Shown one piece after another: positions 9,177 through 17,078 of a DNA stretch of 60,154 bases (the first letter of the stretch is position 1; each line of letters opens with the position of its first letter). The notes beneath the pieces were generated by a model. That model was given only the letters and a program-made list of their open reading frames with translations, was not told the origin of the DNA and ran no database searches. Made by a program: the position numbers and the translations under genes. This DNA comes from Oscillospiraceae bacterium (GTDB lineage Bacteria; Bacillota; Clostridia; UBA1381; UBA9506): positions 1 to 60,154 of the forward strand of contig SVKI01000007.1 of NCBI GenBank assembly GCA_015068555.1. The letters are read 5' to 3'.

Positions 9177-9737
9177 ATGGGTAAACTGATTTTAATAACC
9201 GGTGGAAAACGAAGTGGCAAAAGTGATTTTGCGCAGGCTATGGCTGAAAACTTAGGGGACAGCATTTTGTATATAGCCACTCTTGTGCCCGGTGATGATG
9301 AAGAGGTTAAGGCCCGCGTGCGCTGTCGCAGAGAACTGCGTCCGGCAGGATGGGACACATTAGAAGCCTATGACGGCATCAGCCGTCATATTGAGGAGTT
9401 TGGTGCTGCCTATGATGGCATTGTGCTTGACCGTGCTTCTGTGCTTGTTACGCAGCTTTTGGGCGAATATGATGCGCTGTGGGAAAGCGTACCATTATCA
9501 ACGGTACTCCAGATTGAAAAATCTATTTTGGCTTCTGTCAAAGAAGTGATTAAGGCGGCTAAAAGTGTGCCGGCACCTGTTATTGTTTTAACTAATGAAC
9601 TTGGTATGGGCAGTCGGCCGACTGACCGCTTTAACAAAATCAGGCGCGACATTACCTGCCGTGTGAATACGAAGGTTGCCGCCTGTGCCGACGAGGCCTA
9701 TATGATGGTTTCCGGCATACCGGTGAAAATCAAATAA
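9177..9737 (+). CDS. cobU: Adenosylcobinamide kinase/guanylyltransferase
   Basis: 186 residues, the usual CobU length. P-loop ITGGKRSGKSDFAQ near the N-terminus, then LYIATLVPGDDEEVKARV. In the nucleotide-loop stage of cobalamin assembly CobU phosphorylates adenosylcobinamide and then attaches GMP. The usual partners cobS, cobT and cobC are absent from this neighbourhood, and the gene sits alone between rho and ireB. AAGGAGG is 8 nt before the ATG. Family assignment is firm. Some members may act only as salvage enzymes, so the pathway role here is an inference. Confidence 0.9.
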   Translation: MGKLILITGGKRSGKSDFAQAMAENLGDSILYIATLVPGDDEEVKARVRCRRELRPAGWDTLEAYDGISRHIEEFGAAYDGIVLDRASVLVTQLLGEYDALWESVPLSTVLQIEKSILASVKEVIKAAKSVPAPVIVLTNELGMGSRPTDRFNKIRRDITCRVNTKVAACADEAYMMVSGIPVKIK

Positions 9738-9766
9738 TAAGTAACAAAAATGTAAAATAAAAAAAC

Positions 9767-9795
9767 TTGCAACTAAAACAGTTTTGCGCTATAAT
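9767..9795 (+). promoter_or_regulatory. ireB promoter
   Basis: TTGCAA (9767-9772), 17-nt spacer, TATAAT (9790-9795), 41 nt before the ireB ATG. Confidence 0.85.
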
Positions 9796-9836
9796 AGAAA
9801 TATAGTTTTAATTGTAAGTTAAACAGAAGGGCGGCG

Positions 9837-10094
9837 ATGAGCGTGGACATTAACGAAACACAAAAATATCAATTCGGTGCCAACCGTGAGGATTATATCC
9901 GTTCAATTGTAACAACGGTGTATGAAGCACTGAAGGAAAAGGGCTATCATCCCGTCAGTCAGATGGTGGGGTACATCATGTCGGGTGACCCGACCTATAT
10001 CACAAGCCATAACAACGCACGCGCCTTGATTCGTAAGATTGAGCGTGATGAGTTGTTAGAAGCTTTGGTTAAATTTTATGTTGAAACACGCTGA
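9837..10094 (+). CDS. ireB: IreB-family regulatory phosphoprotein
   Basis: 85 residues, matching the small IreB (DUF965) family in length and sequence ([63 protein letters not shown]). In Enterococcus the protein is phosphorylated by the Ser/Thr kinase IreK and affects cephalosporin resistance. It is usually linked to ruvX, which is missing here. It has its own promoter and terminator, so it may be transcribed alone. Confidence 0.9.
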   Translation: MSVDINETQKYQFGANREDYIRSIVTTVYEALKEKGYHPVSQMVGYIMSGDPTYITSHNNARALIRKIERDELLEALVKFYVETR

Positions 10095-10118
10095 TTGCAG
10101 CGGAGAGCAGTATTGCAT

Positions 10119-10154
10119 GCGGCCTGTGGCTTTTCGCAGGTCGCTTTTTATTTT
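10119..10154 (+). terminator. Terminator after ireB
   Basis: GCGGCCTG (10119-10126) pairs with CAGGTCGC (10137-10144), one G-U pair, followed by TTTTTATTTT. Confidence 0.75.
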
Positions 10155-10184
10155 GTATGCTTGGGTTGTGAATGTGTGATGATA

Positions 10185-11078
10185 ATGGCTAACGATATAA
10201 AAGAATATGCCAAAAGCATAGGCATCTCTGATGTGGGCATTTGTGATGCTTCAAAAGACGAACGGTTTTACGGCTTTTTAAGCGTGAGAAGAAAGCATTT
10301 TTCTGCCTGCAGCTTTGAAGAGCGGGATGCAGAAAAACGCACCAACCCACGGCTTTTTCTGCCCACGGCTAAAAGCGTTGTGGTATGCGCTTTTTCGTAT
10401 TACACCGGGCATACATCTTCCGGCAATCTTTCGTGCTATGCCGGATTGCCGGATTATCATAAGGTTGTGCAAAAATACCTGGATGCTTTATCGGCGTTTA
10501 TACATAAAAGCGTGCCTGGCGCTGCCTGTAAAACCGCTTGCGATACAAGTCCTTTGATGGATAGGATGCTTGCATACCGGGCCGGACTTGGTTTTTTTGG
10601 AAAAAATAATTTGTTGATACATCCAACCCTTGGTTCCTATTTTTTTATCGGTTCTGTAATAACAGATGTTGCTCTGGATGCGGATGCGCCGCTGTCCAGT
10701 CAATGTATGGGTTGTGATGCGTGTATAAAAAACTGCCCGGGTCAGGCCTTGTCCTCAAATTTCGGCTTTGATTGTGAGACGTGTATTTCATATCTAACGC
10801 AAATCAAAACGCTGACAGAAAAGCAAAAAGAATTGGTAGAGAAGCAGGAGAGTGTATATGGCTGTGATGTCTGTCAAAAGGTTTGCCCGCACAACCAACA
10901 TCTACCGGCAACAACGGTGGAGGAGTTTTGTATTGAACCTTTAGAGGAGCTTAAGGCATCTGAGCTTTCTGCCATGAGCAATCGGCAGTTTAAAAAAACA
11001 TATAAAAACTATCCGTTTTCCTGGTGCGGACGGGAGACAATACTTAAAAATTTTTTGCAAAAAAATGAGGAGGACTGA
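10185..11078 (+). CDS. queG: Epoxyqueuosine reductase QueG
   Basis: About 297 residues. QueG performs the last step of queuosine tRNA modification, reducing epoxyqueuosine with a corrinoid cofactor and two [4Fe-4S] clusters. The first cluster motif is CMGCDACIKNCP and the second combines CETC with CDVCQKVCPHN. The substrate-region motif GLGFFGKNNLLIHP is present. The open frame extends up to 10095, but that stretch contains the ireB terminator, so the start is ATG 10185 (MANDIKEYAK) or ATG 10179. Neither has a strong ribosome site. The stop is 2 nt before the U32 gene. Confidence 0.92.
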   Translation: MANDIKEYAKSIGISDVGICDASKDERFYGFLSVRRKHFSACSFEERDAEKRTNPRLFLPTAKSVVVCAFSYYTGHTSSGNLSCYAGLPDYHKVVQKYLDALSAFIHKSVPGAACKTACDTSPLMDRMLAYRAGLGFFGKNNLLIHPTLGSYFFIGSVITDVALDADAPLSSQCMGCDACIKNCPGQALSSNFGFDCETCISYLTQIKTLTEKQKELVEKQESVYGCDVCQKVCPHNQHLPATTVEEFCIEPLEELKASELSAMSNRQFKKTYKNYPFSWCGRETILKNFLQKNEED

Positions 11079-11080
11079 GC

Positions 11081-13117
11081 ATGGAAATTTTATCGCCGGC
11101 CGGTAGTTTTGAAGCCTTAAAAATGGCTGTTCACTATGGCGCAGACGCTGTGTATGTCGGCGGCTCAGCCTTTAGTGCAAGAAAGTATGCGCAAAATTTT
11201 TCTAAAGAGGAATTGGAACAGGCAGTAGATTTTTGCCATTTGCGCGGCGTGCGCCTTTATCTTTGCTGCAACACGCTGATGAAGGAGCACGAACTGGAGG
11301 AAGCCATGAAGTGGATTCGGCATGCCTATGCCATAGGCGTAGATGCTTTGATTATACAGGATTTGGGTCTGCTTTATAAAGTGCGCCGGGAACTGCCTGA
11401 TTTTGCCGTGCATGCCAGCACGCAGATGACGGTGACAAACAGCGCCGGTGTGAATGCGCTTGCCCGTCTGAGGGTCGAGCGTGTGGTTCTGGCACGAGAG
11501 GTGTCTAAGGCACAGCTTGCGGAGATACAAAGAAACACACAAACCGAGCTGGAGGTTTTTGTGCATGGTGCCTTGTGCATGTCCTATTCCGGTCAATGCC
11601 TGATGAGCAGCATGTTAGGCGGAAGAAGCGGCAACAGGGGCAGCTGCGCGCAACCGTGCCGTTTGCCTTATGAATTACTGGAAAACGGCAAGGCGGTCAC
11701 GAAGAAAAACACGCTTTTGTGCCCGAAGGATTTGTGCCTGGCCGATCGTGTATCCGAACTTAAGGAACTGGGCGTTGCCTCATTAAAAATTGAAGGCAGG
11801 ATGAAAAGCCCTGAATACGTGGCTATGGTGACGCATGTCTATAAAAAGGCTCTTTGTGAAGGCGTTTCGCAGGATGAGATTGATGCCATGCTCCGTTTTT
11901 TCTCCAGGGGCGGTTCTTGTTACGGCTATTTTGATGGTTGCACATACAAAAAAATGATGGATGACGGCACAAAGACAAAAATATCTCAAGTTTTGCCGGA
12001 CTTGCCAAAACGGGAGAAAAAAATGCCCGTTTCCCAATATCTTGTAGCAAAAAACGGAGAACCTCTCACACTGACAATGCTTTCAAAACAGGGCGAATCC
12101 GTTTCTGTAACAGGTGCGATTTGCGAACAGGCACACACCGTTCCAACCTCCAAGGAAAGACTCAAAGAACAGCTTGAAAAACTGGGTGAAACGGCCTTTT
12201 ATGCAGACTATACAGAGGTCACCGCTTCACCGGATGTGGCGGTGCCTATTAAAGAAATCAACGCGCTGCGCAGACAGGCAGCTGAGGCGTTATCGCAGAA
12301 TATTACATCCGCTTATAAAAGAAATCTGCCACCCATAACCGTAGCTGGTCGTCAGAATCTGCCGCATACAAACCACAGGGTTAAGCTCTGCGCACAGGTG
12401 CACAGCCTGGCGCAGTTACAGGCAGCCGTCAGCCGGGGCATAGAAAGAATATACCTGCCGGAAAAACTGTGGTCATACAGTCACCTGGTTCAGGAGCCTG
12501 TGCTGCAAATGCCACCACTATTGCGGGAATGCGAGGCGGGGCCGAAGGTAGAATTTTCTGCCGCATGTGTGCAGAATATAGGCCAGCTTGCAAGCTGTTG
12601 GCAGAAAGACGTGACGGCCGGACACCGTATGAATATAACCAATAGCCAAACGGTGGAACTGCTGCAAAATGAAGGCGTGAGTCATTTTGTGCTATCGCCT
12701 GAACTGAATATGGGTGCCATCCGCGCCATACGTCAACAAACAAAAGCGACCTTAGAAGTGATTGCATATGGTCGGATTCCCTTGATGCTATTGGAAAACT
12801 GTGTGATTCGAAATAGCGTGGGTTGTCGCTGTGAGGAAGCTCAATTTGCCCTGCGCGACAGAAAAAATGAGATATTACCGATTCTTCCTTTGCATTGCGG
12901 TAATGAAGTGTATAATGCAAAACCAATCCTTATGGCAGACCGCTTGCAGGAGCTTACAGATTTGGGTATTGACAGCCTGCGCCTTTTATTCACAGTTGAA
13001 GATGAAGCAACAACCCGTGCTATCATCAGATTATACCAAGAGGCCATGGCGGGTGCAGAGATTATGGCGCCGCAGTTTGATTTTACACGCGGTCATTATT
13101 ACCGCGGCATGCAGTAA
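11081..13117 (+). CDS. U32 family peptidase / rRNA hydroxylase-like protein
   Basis: 678 residues. N-terminal U32 domain: MEILSPAGSFEALKMAVHYGADAVYVGG, with the family signature EVFVHGALCMSYSGQCLMSS, GRSGNRGSCAQPCRLPY and the Cys set that binds an Fe-S cluster in RlhA-type proteins. The C-terminal half corresponds to the DUF3656-like extension seen in long U32 members. Historically the family is called collagenase-like peptidase, but E. coli RlhA (YdcP) hydroxylates 23S rRNA C2501. Length and architecture here resemble that type, so an RNA-modifying role is as likely as proteolysis. GAGGAGG lies before the ATG. It is likely cotranscribed with queG. Confidence 0.88.
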   Translation: MEILSPAGSFEALKMAVHYGADAVYVGGSAFSARKYAQNFSKEELEQAVDFCHLRGVRLYLCCNTLMKEHELEEAMKWIRHAYAIGVDALIIQDLGLLYKVRRELPDFAVHASTQMTVTNSAGVNALARLRVERVVLAREVSKAQLAEIQRNTQTELEVFVHGALCMSYSGQCLMSSMLGGRSGNRGSCAQPCRLPYELLENGKAVTKKNTLLCPKDLCLADRVSELKELGVASLKIEGRMKSPEYVAMVTHVYKKALCEGVSQDEIDAMLRFFSRGGSCYGYFDGCTYKKMMDDGTKTKISQVLPDLPKREKKMPVSQYLVAKNGEPLTLTMLSKQGESVSVTGAICEQAHTVPTSKERLKEQLEKLGETAFYADYTEVTASPDVAVPIKEINALRRQAAEALSQNITSAYKRNLPPITVAGRQNLPHTNHRVKLCAQVHSLAQLQAAVSRGIERIYLPEKLWSYSHLVQEPVLQMPPLLRECEAGPKVEFSAACVQNIGQLASCWQKDVTAGHRMNITNSQTVELLQNEGVSHFVLSPELNMGAIRAIRQQTKATLEVIAYGRIPLMLLENCVIRNSVGCRCEEAQFALRDRKNEILPILPLHCGNEVYNAKPILMADRLQELTDLGIDSLRLLFTVEDEATTRAIIRLYQEAMAGAEIMAPQFDFTRGHYYRGMQ

Positions 13118-13130
13118 GACGGTGATGACG

Positions 13131-13514
13131 ATGCTAAATAAGTGGATGACAAAGGGAGACAAGGTTATTTTTTGGGTGGTTCTTTTGCTTTCGGTCAGTG
13201 CCATCTTTGCCTCGGGTATTCTCCTTTCAGGGTTTAAACCAAGCGTGGCTGTTGTGGAAGTGAACGGAAAAGTTTACGGGGAATATTCTTTGCAAGAAAA
13301 AAGTGGAAAGACACTTGAAATTAGAACGGAATTTGGGTATAATAAGATAGAAATAAAAAACGGCAGTCTCAGCATAACGGAAACAAGCTGCCCTGATGGT
13401 CTGGAAATGAAGGCCGGTTCTATACAAAAGAGTGGAGAAATGCTGGTTTGTCTGCCAAACCGTTTGGTGGCATATATCCGCGGAGAAAAGGAAGTGGACG
13501 GTTTTGCCTATTAA
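13131..13514 (+). CDS. NusG domain II-containing membrane-anchored protein
   Basis: 127 residues from ATG 13131, with AAGACGG upstream; ATG 13125 is an alternative. One hydrophobic segment at about 10-30 (VIFWVVLLLSVSAIFASGILL) anchors it, with the rest outside. The C-terminal part, VNGKVYGEYSLQEKSGKTLEIRT, then CPDGLEM and GEMLVCLPNRLVAYI, fits the NusG_II (domain-insert) family. This is unrelated in function to transcription factor NusG. It overlaps the next gene, the usual pairing with a Gx transporter. The role is unknown; a link to FMN or quinone-related redox systems has been suggested by context in other genomes. Confidence 0.8.
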   Translation: MLNKWMTKGDKVIFWVVLLLSVSAIFASGILLSGFKPSVAVVEVNGKVYGEYSLQEKSGKTLEIRTEFGYNKIEIKNGSLSITETSCPDGLEMKAGSIQKSGEMLVCLPNRLVAYIRGEKEVDGFAY

Positions 13515-14013
13515 ACAAAAAGCCATTCACAAAATGACCGCCTCCGCTTTTTTGGTATCTGCGGGATTGGTGCTTGGCTACTTAGAGGGTCTGCTGCCTG
13601 TGCTGTCTTTTTTGCCGGGCGGAAAGTTGGGCGTTGCCAATGTGGCAACGCTATTGGCTTTTTCCTGGCTTGGTGCAGGGGGTGCGTTGCTAGTCGGATT
13701 ATTGCGCTGTTTTTTAGGCGCTTTGTTCGGTGGCGGCGTCACGGCCTTTATGTATAGCGGCATGGGAACACTACTGAGTGTTGCTGCTATGGCCTTGTGC
13801 GCAAAGGTATTTCCGGTGCGTGTCGGGCTTGTTGGCAGGAGCATTCTTGGCGCGTTTTTTTTCAATGTAGGACAGGTTTTTGTCAGTATTTTAGTCCTGC
13901 AAAATGTATATGTTTTTTTATATTTGCCACCGCTTTCGTTTGTTTCGGCCTTTACCGGTCTTTTGACGGGAATTTTAGCCAAACGAACCCTAACGGCTTT
14001 TGCAAATTTGTAG
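13504..14013 (+). CDS. Gx transporter family membrane protein
   Basis: About 169 residues, nearly all hydrophobic, with five or six membrane spans. Gly-rich segments GLVLGYLEGLLPVLSFLPGG and KLGVANVATLLAFSWLGAGG are characteristic of the Hpre_diP_synt_I / Gx transporter family, related in shape to ECF-type S components. The older name, heptaprenyl diphosphate synthase component I, is probably misleading. The likely start is TTG 13504, overlapping the previous gene by 11 nt, with AAGGA upstream; ATG 13534 is an alternative. Substrate unknown. Confidence 0.8.
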   Translation: MPIKQKAIHKMTASAFLVSAGLVLGYLEGLLPVLSFLPGGKLGVANVATLLAFSWLGAGGALLVGLLRCFLGALFGGGVTAFMYSGMGTLLSVAAMALCAKVFPVRVGLVGRSILGAFFFNVGQVFVSILVLQNVYVFLYLPPLSFVSAFTGLLTGILAKRTLTAFANL

Positions 14014-14028
14014 GATGGGAGCGCATAT

Positions 14029-14649
14029 ATGAAACAGCTATCACTCAATCTGCCGGATAAAACCTCGGTGGTTTTGGCATCCGGTTCACCAAGAAGGCGG
14101 GAACTACTTAAGCAAATCGGTTTAGATTTTACAGTTATGGTTTCGCAAGCAGATGAAACGATTCCGGAAGCCATGGATCCTAAACTGGCCGTGCAAACGC
14201 TTTCGCTTTTAAAGGCGGCCGATGTGGCCCAAAAGGCAGAAAAAGATGCGCTCATCATTGCGGCTGATACCATTGTGGTGTATGAAAATGAGATCCTCAC
14301 AAAGCCGAAGGATGAGCAAGATGCGGTCAGGATGCTCAGTCGGCTTTCCGGCAAAACGCACAGCGTGCTGACGGGTGTTACGGTTTTGCGCCGCAAAGAC
14401 GGCAAAAGCATCAGCCTGACGGAAGAAACCTTTGTGACCTTTAAAGATTTGCAGGAGCAAGAGATTCTCTCATATGTTAAAACCGGTGAGCCTGGTGATA
14501 AAGCCGGAGCATATGGGGTGCAGGGCCTGGGTGGCTTGTTCATTGAAAAAATTGAGGGCGATTACTACAATGTTGTGGGGTTGCCGCTTTGCCTTTTAGG
14601 CAAGCTTTTACAAACAGAATTTGATTTTGAATTAACTTGGGAGGTTTAA
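14029..14649 (+). CDS. maf: Maf-like nucleoside triphosphate pyrophosphatase
   Basis: 206 residues. The Maf signature [15 protein letters not shown] is near the N-terminus, with ADTIVVYE and [11 protein letters not shown] further on. Maf proteins hydrolyse non-canonical or surplus dTTP/UTP to monophosphates and are linked to septum control. It is placed directly before mreB, as in Bacillus. The stop (14647-14649) lies within the mreB ribosome site region, so the two are very likely translationally linked. Confidence 0.94.
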   Translation: MKQLSLNLPDKTSVVLASGSPRRRELLKQIGLDFTVMVSQADETIPEAMDPKLAVQTLSLLKAADVAQKAEKDALIIAADTIVVYENEILTKPKDEQDAVRMLSRLSGKTHSVLTGVTVLRRKDGKSISLTEETFVTFKDLQEQEILSYVKTGEPGDKAGAYGVQGLGGLFIEKIEGDYYNVVGLPLCLLGKLLQTEFDFELTWEV

Positions 14650-14651
14650 TT

Positions 14652-15674
14652 ATGGCTTTGGTAAAAGATATCGGTATTGATTTGGGAACAGCAAATACTT
14701 TGGTGTATTTAAAAGGAAAGGGCATCATTCTGCGTGAGCCCTCTGTTGTGGCAGTGAATAAGGCAGAAGGCAAGATTTTAAAGGTGGGTAATGAAGCCAA
14801 GGAAATGATTGGCCGTACGCCCGGCAATGTGGTTGCCATCCGTCCTTTAAAAGATGGTGTTATTGCCGATTTTGACAGCACGCAGGCAATGCTGAAATAT
14901 TTTATTAAAAAGGCCTATCAGTCTGCATTTTTTAAGCCTAATGTAGTGGTTTGTATTCCTTACGGCGTTACTGAGGTAGAGCGTCGTGCTGTTGAAGAGG
15001 CCGTTATACAGGCGGGTGGTAAGAATGCATATTTGATTGAAGAACCAATGGCTGCAGCTATTGGTGCAGGTCTCCCCGTTGCAGAGCCGACCGGTAGCAT
15101 GGTTGTGGATATCGGCGGCGGTACCAGTGAAGTGGCTGTTATTTCTTATGGCGGTATTGTTGCCAGCCAGTCGTTGCGCATTGCCGGTGACGAACTGGAT
15201 AACGACATTGTGAATTATATTAAAAAAGAATATAACTTAATGATTGGTGAACGTACGGCAGAAGAAATTAAGTTTGCGATTGGCTCAGCTTATGAATATG
15301 CCGATGAGGGCACCATCGAGGTAAAGGGTCGTGATTTGATTTCGGGTCTGCCCAGAACGATTACGCTGACCAGTAAAGAAATCAGAAGTGCTTTATCTGA
15401 ATCAATCTTTGCGATTATTGATGCCATCAAAACCACCCTTGAAAAAACACCGCCCGAACTTGCGGCCGATGTTATGAATCGCGGCATCATGCTGACAGGT
15501 GGCGGTGCTATGATTCGCGGCTTGGATGTTTTAATTGCAGATGAAACAGGCATTCCCGTGTATGTGGCAGAAAACGCCCTGGATTGCGTAGCTTTGGGAA
15601 CCGGTCTTGCCTTGTCGGCGTTTGAAAAAGCAGGACAGGGCATTTTGAGCAACAAAGCAAAGAAATGGCGCTAG
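14652..15674 (+). CDS. mreB: Rod shape-determining actin MreB
   Basis: 340 residues from ATG 14652 ([20 protein letters not shown]); GGGAGGT lies just upstream, which rules out the in-frame TTG at 14637. Actin-fold phosphate loops are visible: [22 protein letters not shown] and [13 protein letters not shown]. MreB forms membrane-bound filaments that steer lateral wall synthesis with MreC, MreD, RodA and PBP2, whose genes (except rodA) follow. Confidence 0.97.
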   Translation: MALVKDIGIDLGTANTLVYLKGKGIILREPSVVAVNKAEGKILKVGNEAKEMIGRTPGNVVAIRPLKDGVIADFDSTQAMLKYFIKKAYQSAFFKPNVVVCIPYGVTEVERRAVEEAVIQAGGKNAYLIEEPMAAAIGAGLPVAEPTGSMVVDIGGGTSEVAVISYGGIVASQSLRIAGDELDNDIVNYIKKEYNLMIGERTAEEIKFAIGSAYEYADEGTIEVKGRDLISGLPRTITLTSKEIRSALSESIFAIIDAIKTTLEKTPPELAADVMNRGIMLTGGGAMIRGLDVLIADETGIPVYVAENALDCVALGTGLALSAFEKAGQGILSNKAKKWR

Positions 15675-15703
15675 GATAAGCTCGATGCGAAAGGAGGAGG
15701 AGA

Positions 15704-16531
15704 ATGAATAGAAATAAACGATTAGGAACGGTTGTGTTAATTGCCGTTATTGTGATTTTTGTGATCATGGGCATTTCTTTTGCAACCTTGTCCAGTAATA
15801 CCTCCCCCGGAAGCAGTCTGTTCGGCTCTGTGTTGCGCCCTGTGCAAAGCGCTTTTTCCTATATTGGAAACAGTATTGGCGGTTTTTTTGGCTTTGTGGG
15901 TGATATGCGCAATATGCAAGAAGAAAATGTTGAATTACGAGAAGAAATTGACAGGCTATCTGCCAAGGTGCGGGATATGGAAAGTCACAGCCAGGAAAAT
16001 GAACGTTTGCGTCAGCTGCTTGAACTTAAATCTAATCAAGCAGAGCATACAATGGTGGCCGGTGAAGTGATTGCCAAAGACCCGGGCAATTGGTTTTATT
16101 CATTTACCATTGATGTGGGTACCTCTTCCGGCGTGCAGAAAAATGATCCGGTTATATCGGGAACGGGTTTGGTTGGTCATGTGATCGAAGTTGGCTCTAA
16201 CTGGGCCAGGGTACAGGCGATTATTGACAGCGAAAGCTCGGTTGGTGCGATGATCAGCCGCACGCAGGATTTTGCTATAGCCGATGGCGATATGACGCTG
16301 GCTAATTCCGGAAAATGCAAGCTCAGCTATGTAACGCAAAACAGCAGCCTTGTATTAGGTGATGCGGTGGTGACATCCGGCCTGGGCGGCGTATATCCGG
16401 CAGGCCTTTTAATTGGAACGGTAGCAGAAATCAAGAGCGATTCTTTAGGCTATTCTCAATATGCGGTGATTGATACAGCCGTTGATTTTGAACGTGTTCG
16501 CGAAGTATTGGTGATTTGCATGGGAAGATAA
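15704..16531 (+). CDS. mreC: Rod shape-determining protein MreC
   Basis: 275 residues, bitopic. One membrane helix at about 9-30 (VVLIAVIVIFVIMGISFATL), a coiled coil at about 70-110 (MQEENVELREEIDRLSAKVRDME), then two beta-barrel domains (GEVIAKDPGNWFYSFTIDVG, GLVGHVIEVG, VVTSGLGGVYPAGLLIG). This is the MreC arrangement that activates PBP2-RodA. AAAGGAGGAGG precedes the ATG. Confidence 0.95.
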   Translation: MNRNKRLGTVVLIAVIVIFVIMGISFATLSSNTSPGSSLFGSVLRPVQSAFSYIGNSIGGFFGFVGDMRNMQEENVELREEIDRLSAKVRDMESHSQENERLRQLLELKSNQAEHTMVAGEVIAKDPGNWFYSFTIDVGTSSGVQKNDPVISGTGLVGHVIEVGSNWARVQAIIDSESSVGAMISRTQDFAIADGDMTLANSGKCKLSYVTQNSSLVLGDAVVTSGLGGVYPAGLLIGTVAEIKSDSLGYSQYAVIDTAVDFERVREVLVICMGR

Positions 16532-16560
16532 ACGGCAGGAAAGAAAGGGGCAGAGCAGGC

Positions 16561-17043
16561 ATGCGACATGTGTTAACGGTTATTTTAATATGTTTGCTTG
16601 CATCCGTGCAAACGACGGTGCTGCGTGGCATTGAACTGTTTCACGTGATACCGAATTTGCTTTTTATATTTGTTGTGTGTTACAGCCTGCTTAAAGAAGA
16701 TTACAGTGCGCTGATTTACGCGGTTTTATGCGGCGTTATTTTAGATTTAACAGGCGGGCGCAGCATTGGTATCAACGCCCTGCTTTGTACGCTTGCGGCG
16801 TATCTATGCCTGTCTGTCAGCGGTAACCTATTCAACAATAATCTGTTTGTATCGATGGTGTTTGTTTTTGTTTTATCGCTGCCATACGAATTATTGACAT
16901 ATCTTTTTTATTTCGTCATTTGGGGTCGGGGTGCTTTTTTATATGCCATCTTTTTAAAGATTATTCCCATTGCAGCCTATAATTTTGTATGTACCATGGC
17001 GTTATATCCCCTTATCAAAAAAATCGGTGGAGAACCCACTTAA
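16561..17043 (+). CDS. mreD: Rod shape-determining protein MreD
   Basis: 160 residues with about five membrane spans; family motif LDLTGGRSIGINALLC in the middle. The chosen ATG at 16561 (MRHVLTVILICLLASV) is preceded by AAAGGGG; the longer frame would run into mreC. Part of maf-mreBCD-pbp2. Confidence 0.92.
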   Translation: MRHVLTVILICLLASVQTTVLRGIELFHVIPNLLFIFVVCYSLLKEDYSALIYAVLCGVILDLTGGRSIGINALLCTLAAYLCLSVSGNLFNNNLFVSMVFVFVLSLPYELLTYLFYFVIWGRGAFLYAIFLKIIPIAAYNFVCTMALYPLIKKIGGEPT

Positions 17044-17078
17044 TGTAACTGAGCATCAGCAAAAAGGAGGAGTGGAAA

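Noticed and set aside
10095-10184. N-terminal extension of QueG of about 30 residues
   Set aside because: The stretch begins at TTG next to the ireB stop, contains a terminator hairpin and does not resemble QueG.
12831-13130. Extended N-terminus for the NusG-II protein
   Set aside because: It would lie entirely in another frame of the U32 gene and has no similarity to the family.
13578-14543. Long 321-codon frame on the minus strand across the Gx transporter and maf genes
   Set aside because: It is rich in Ser/Thr/Pro with no family features and is the antisense shadow of two recognised genes.
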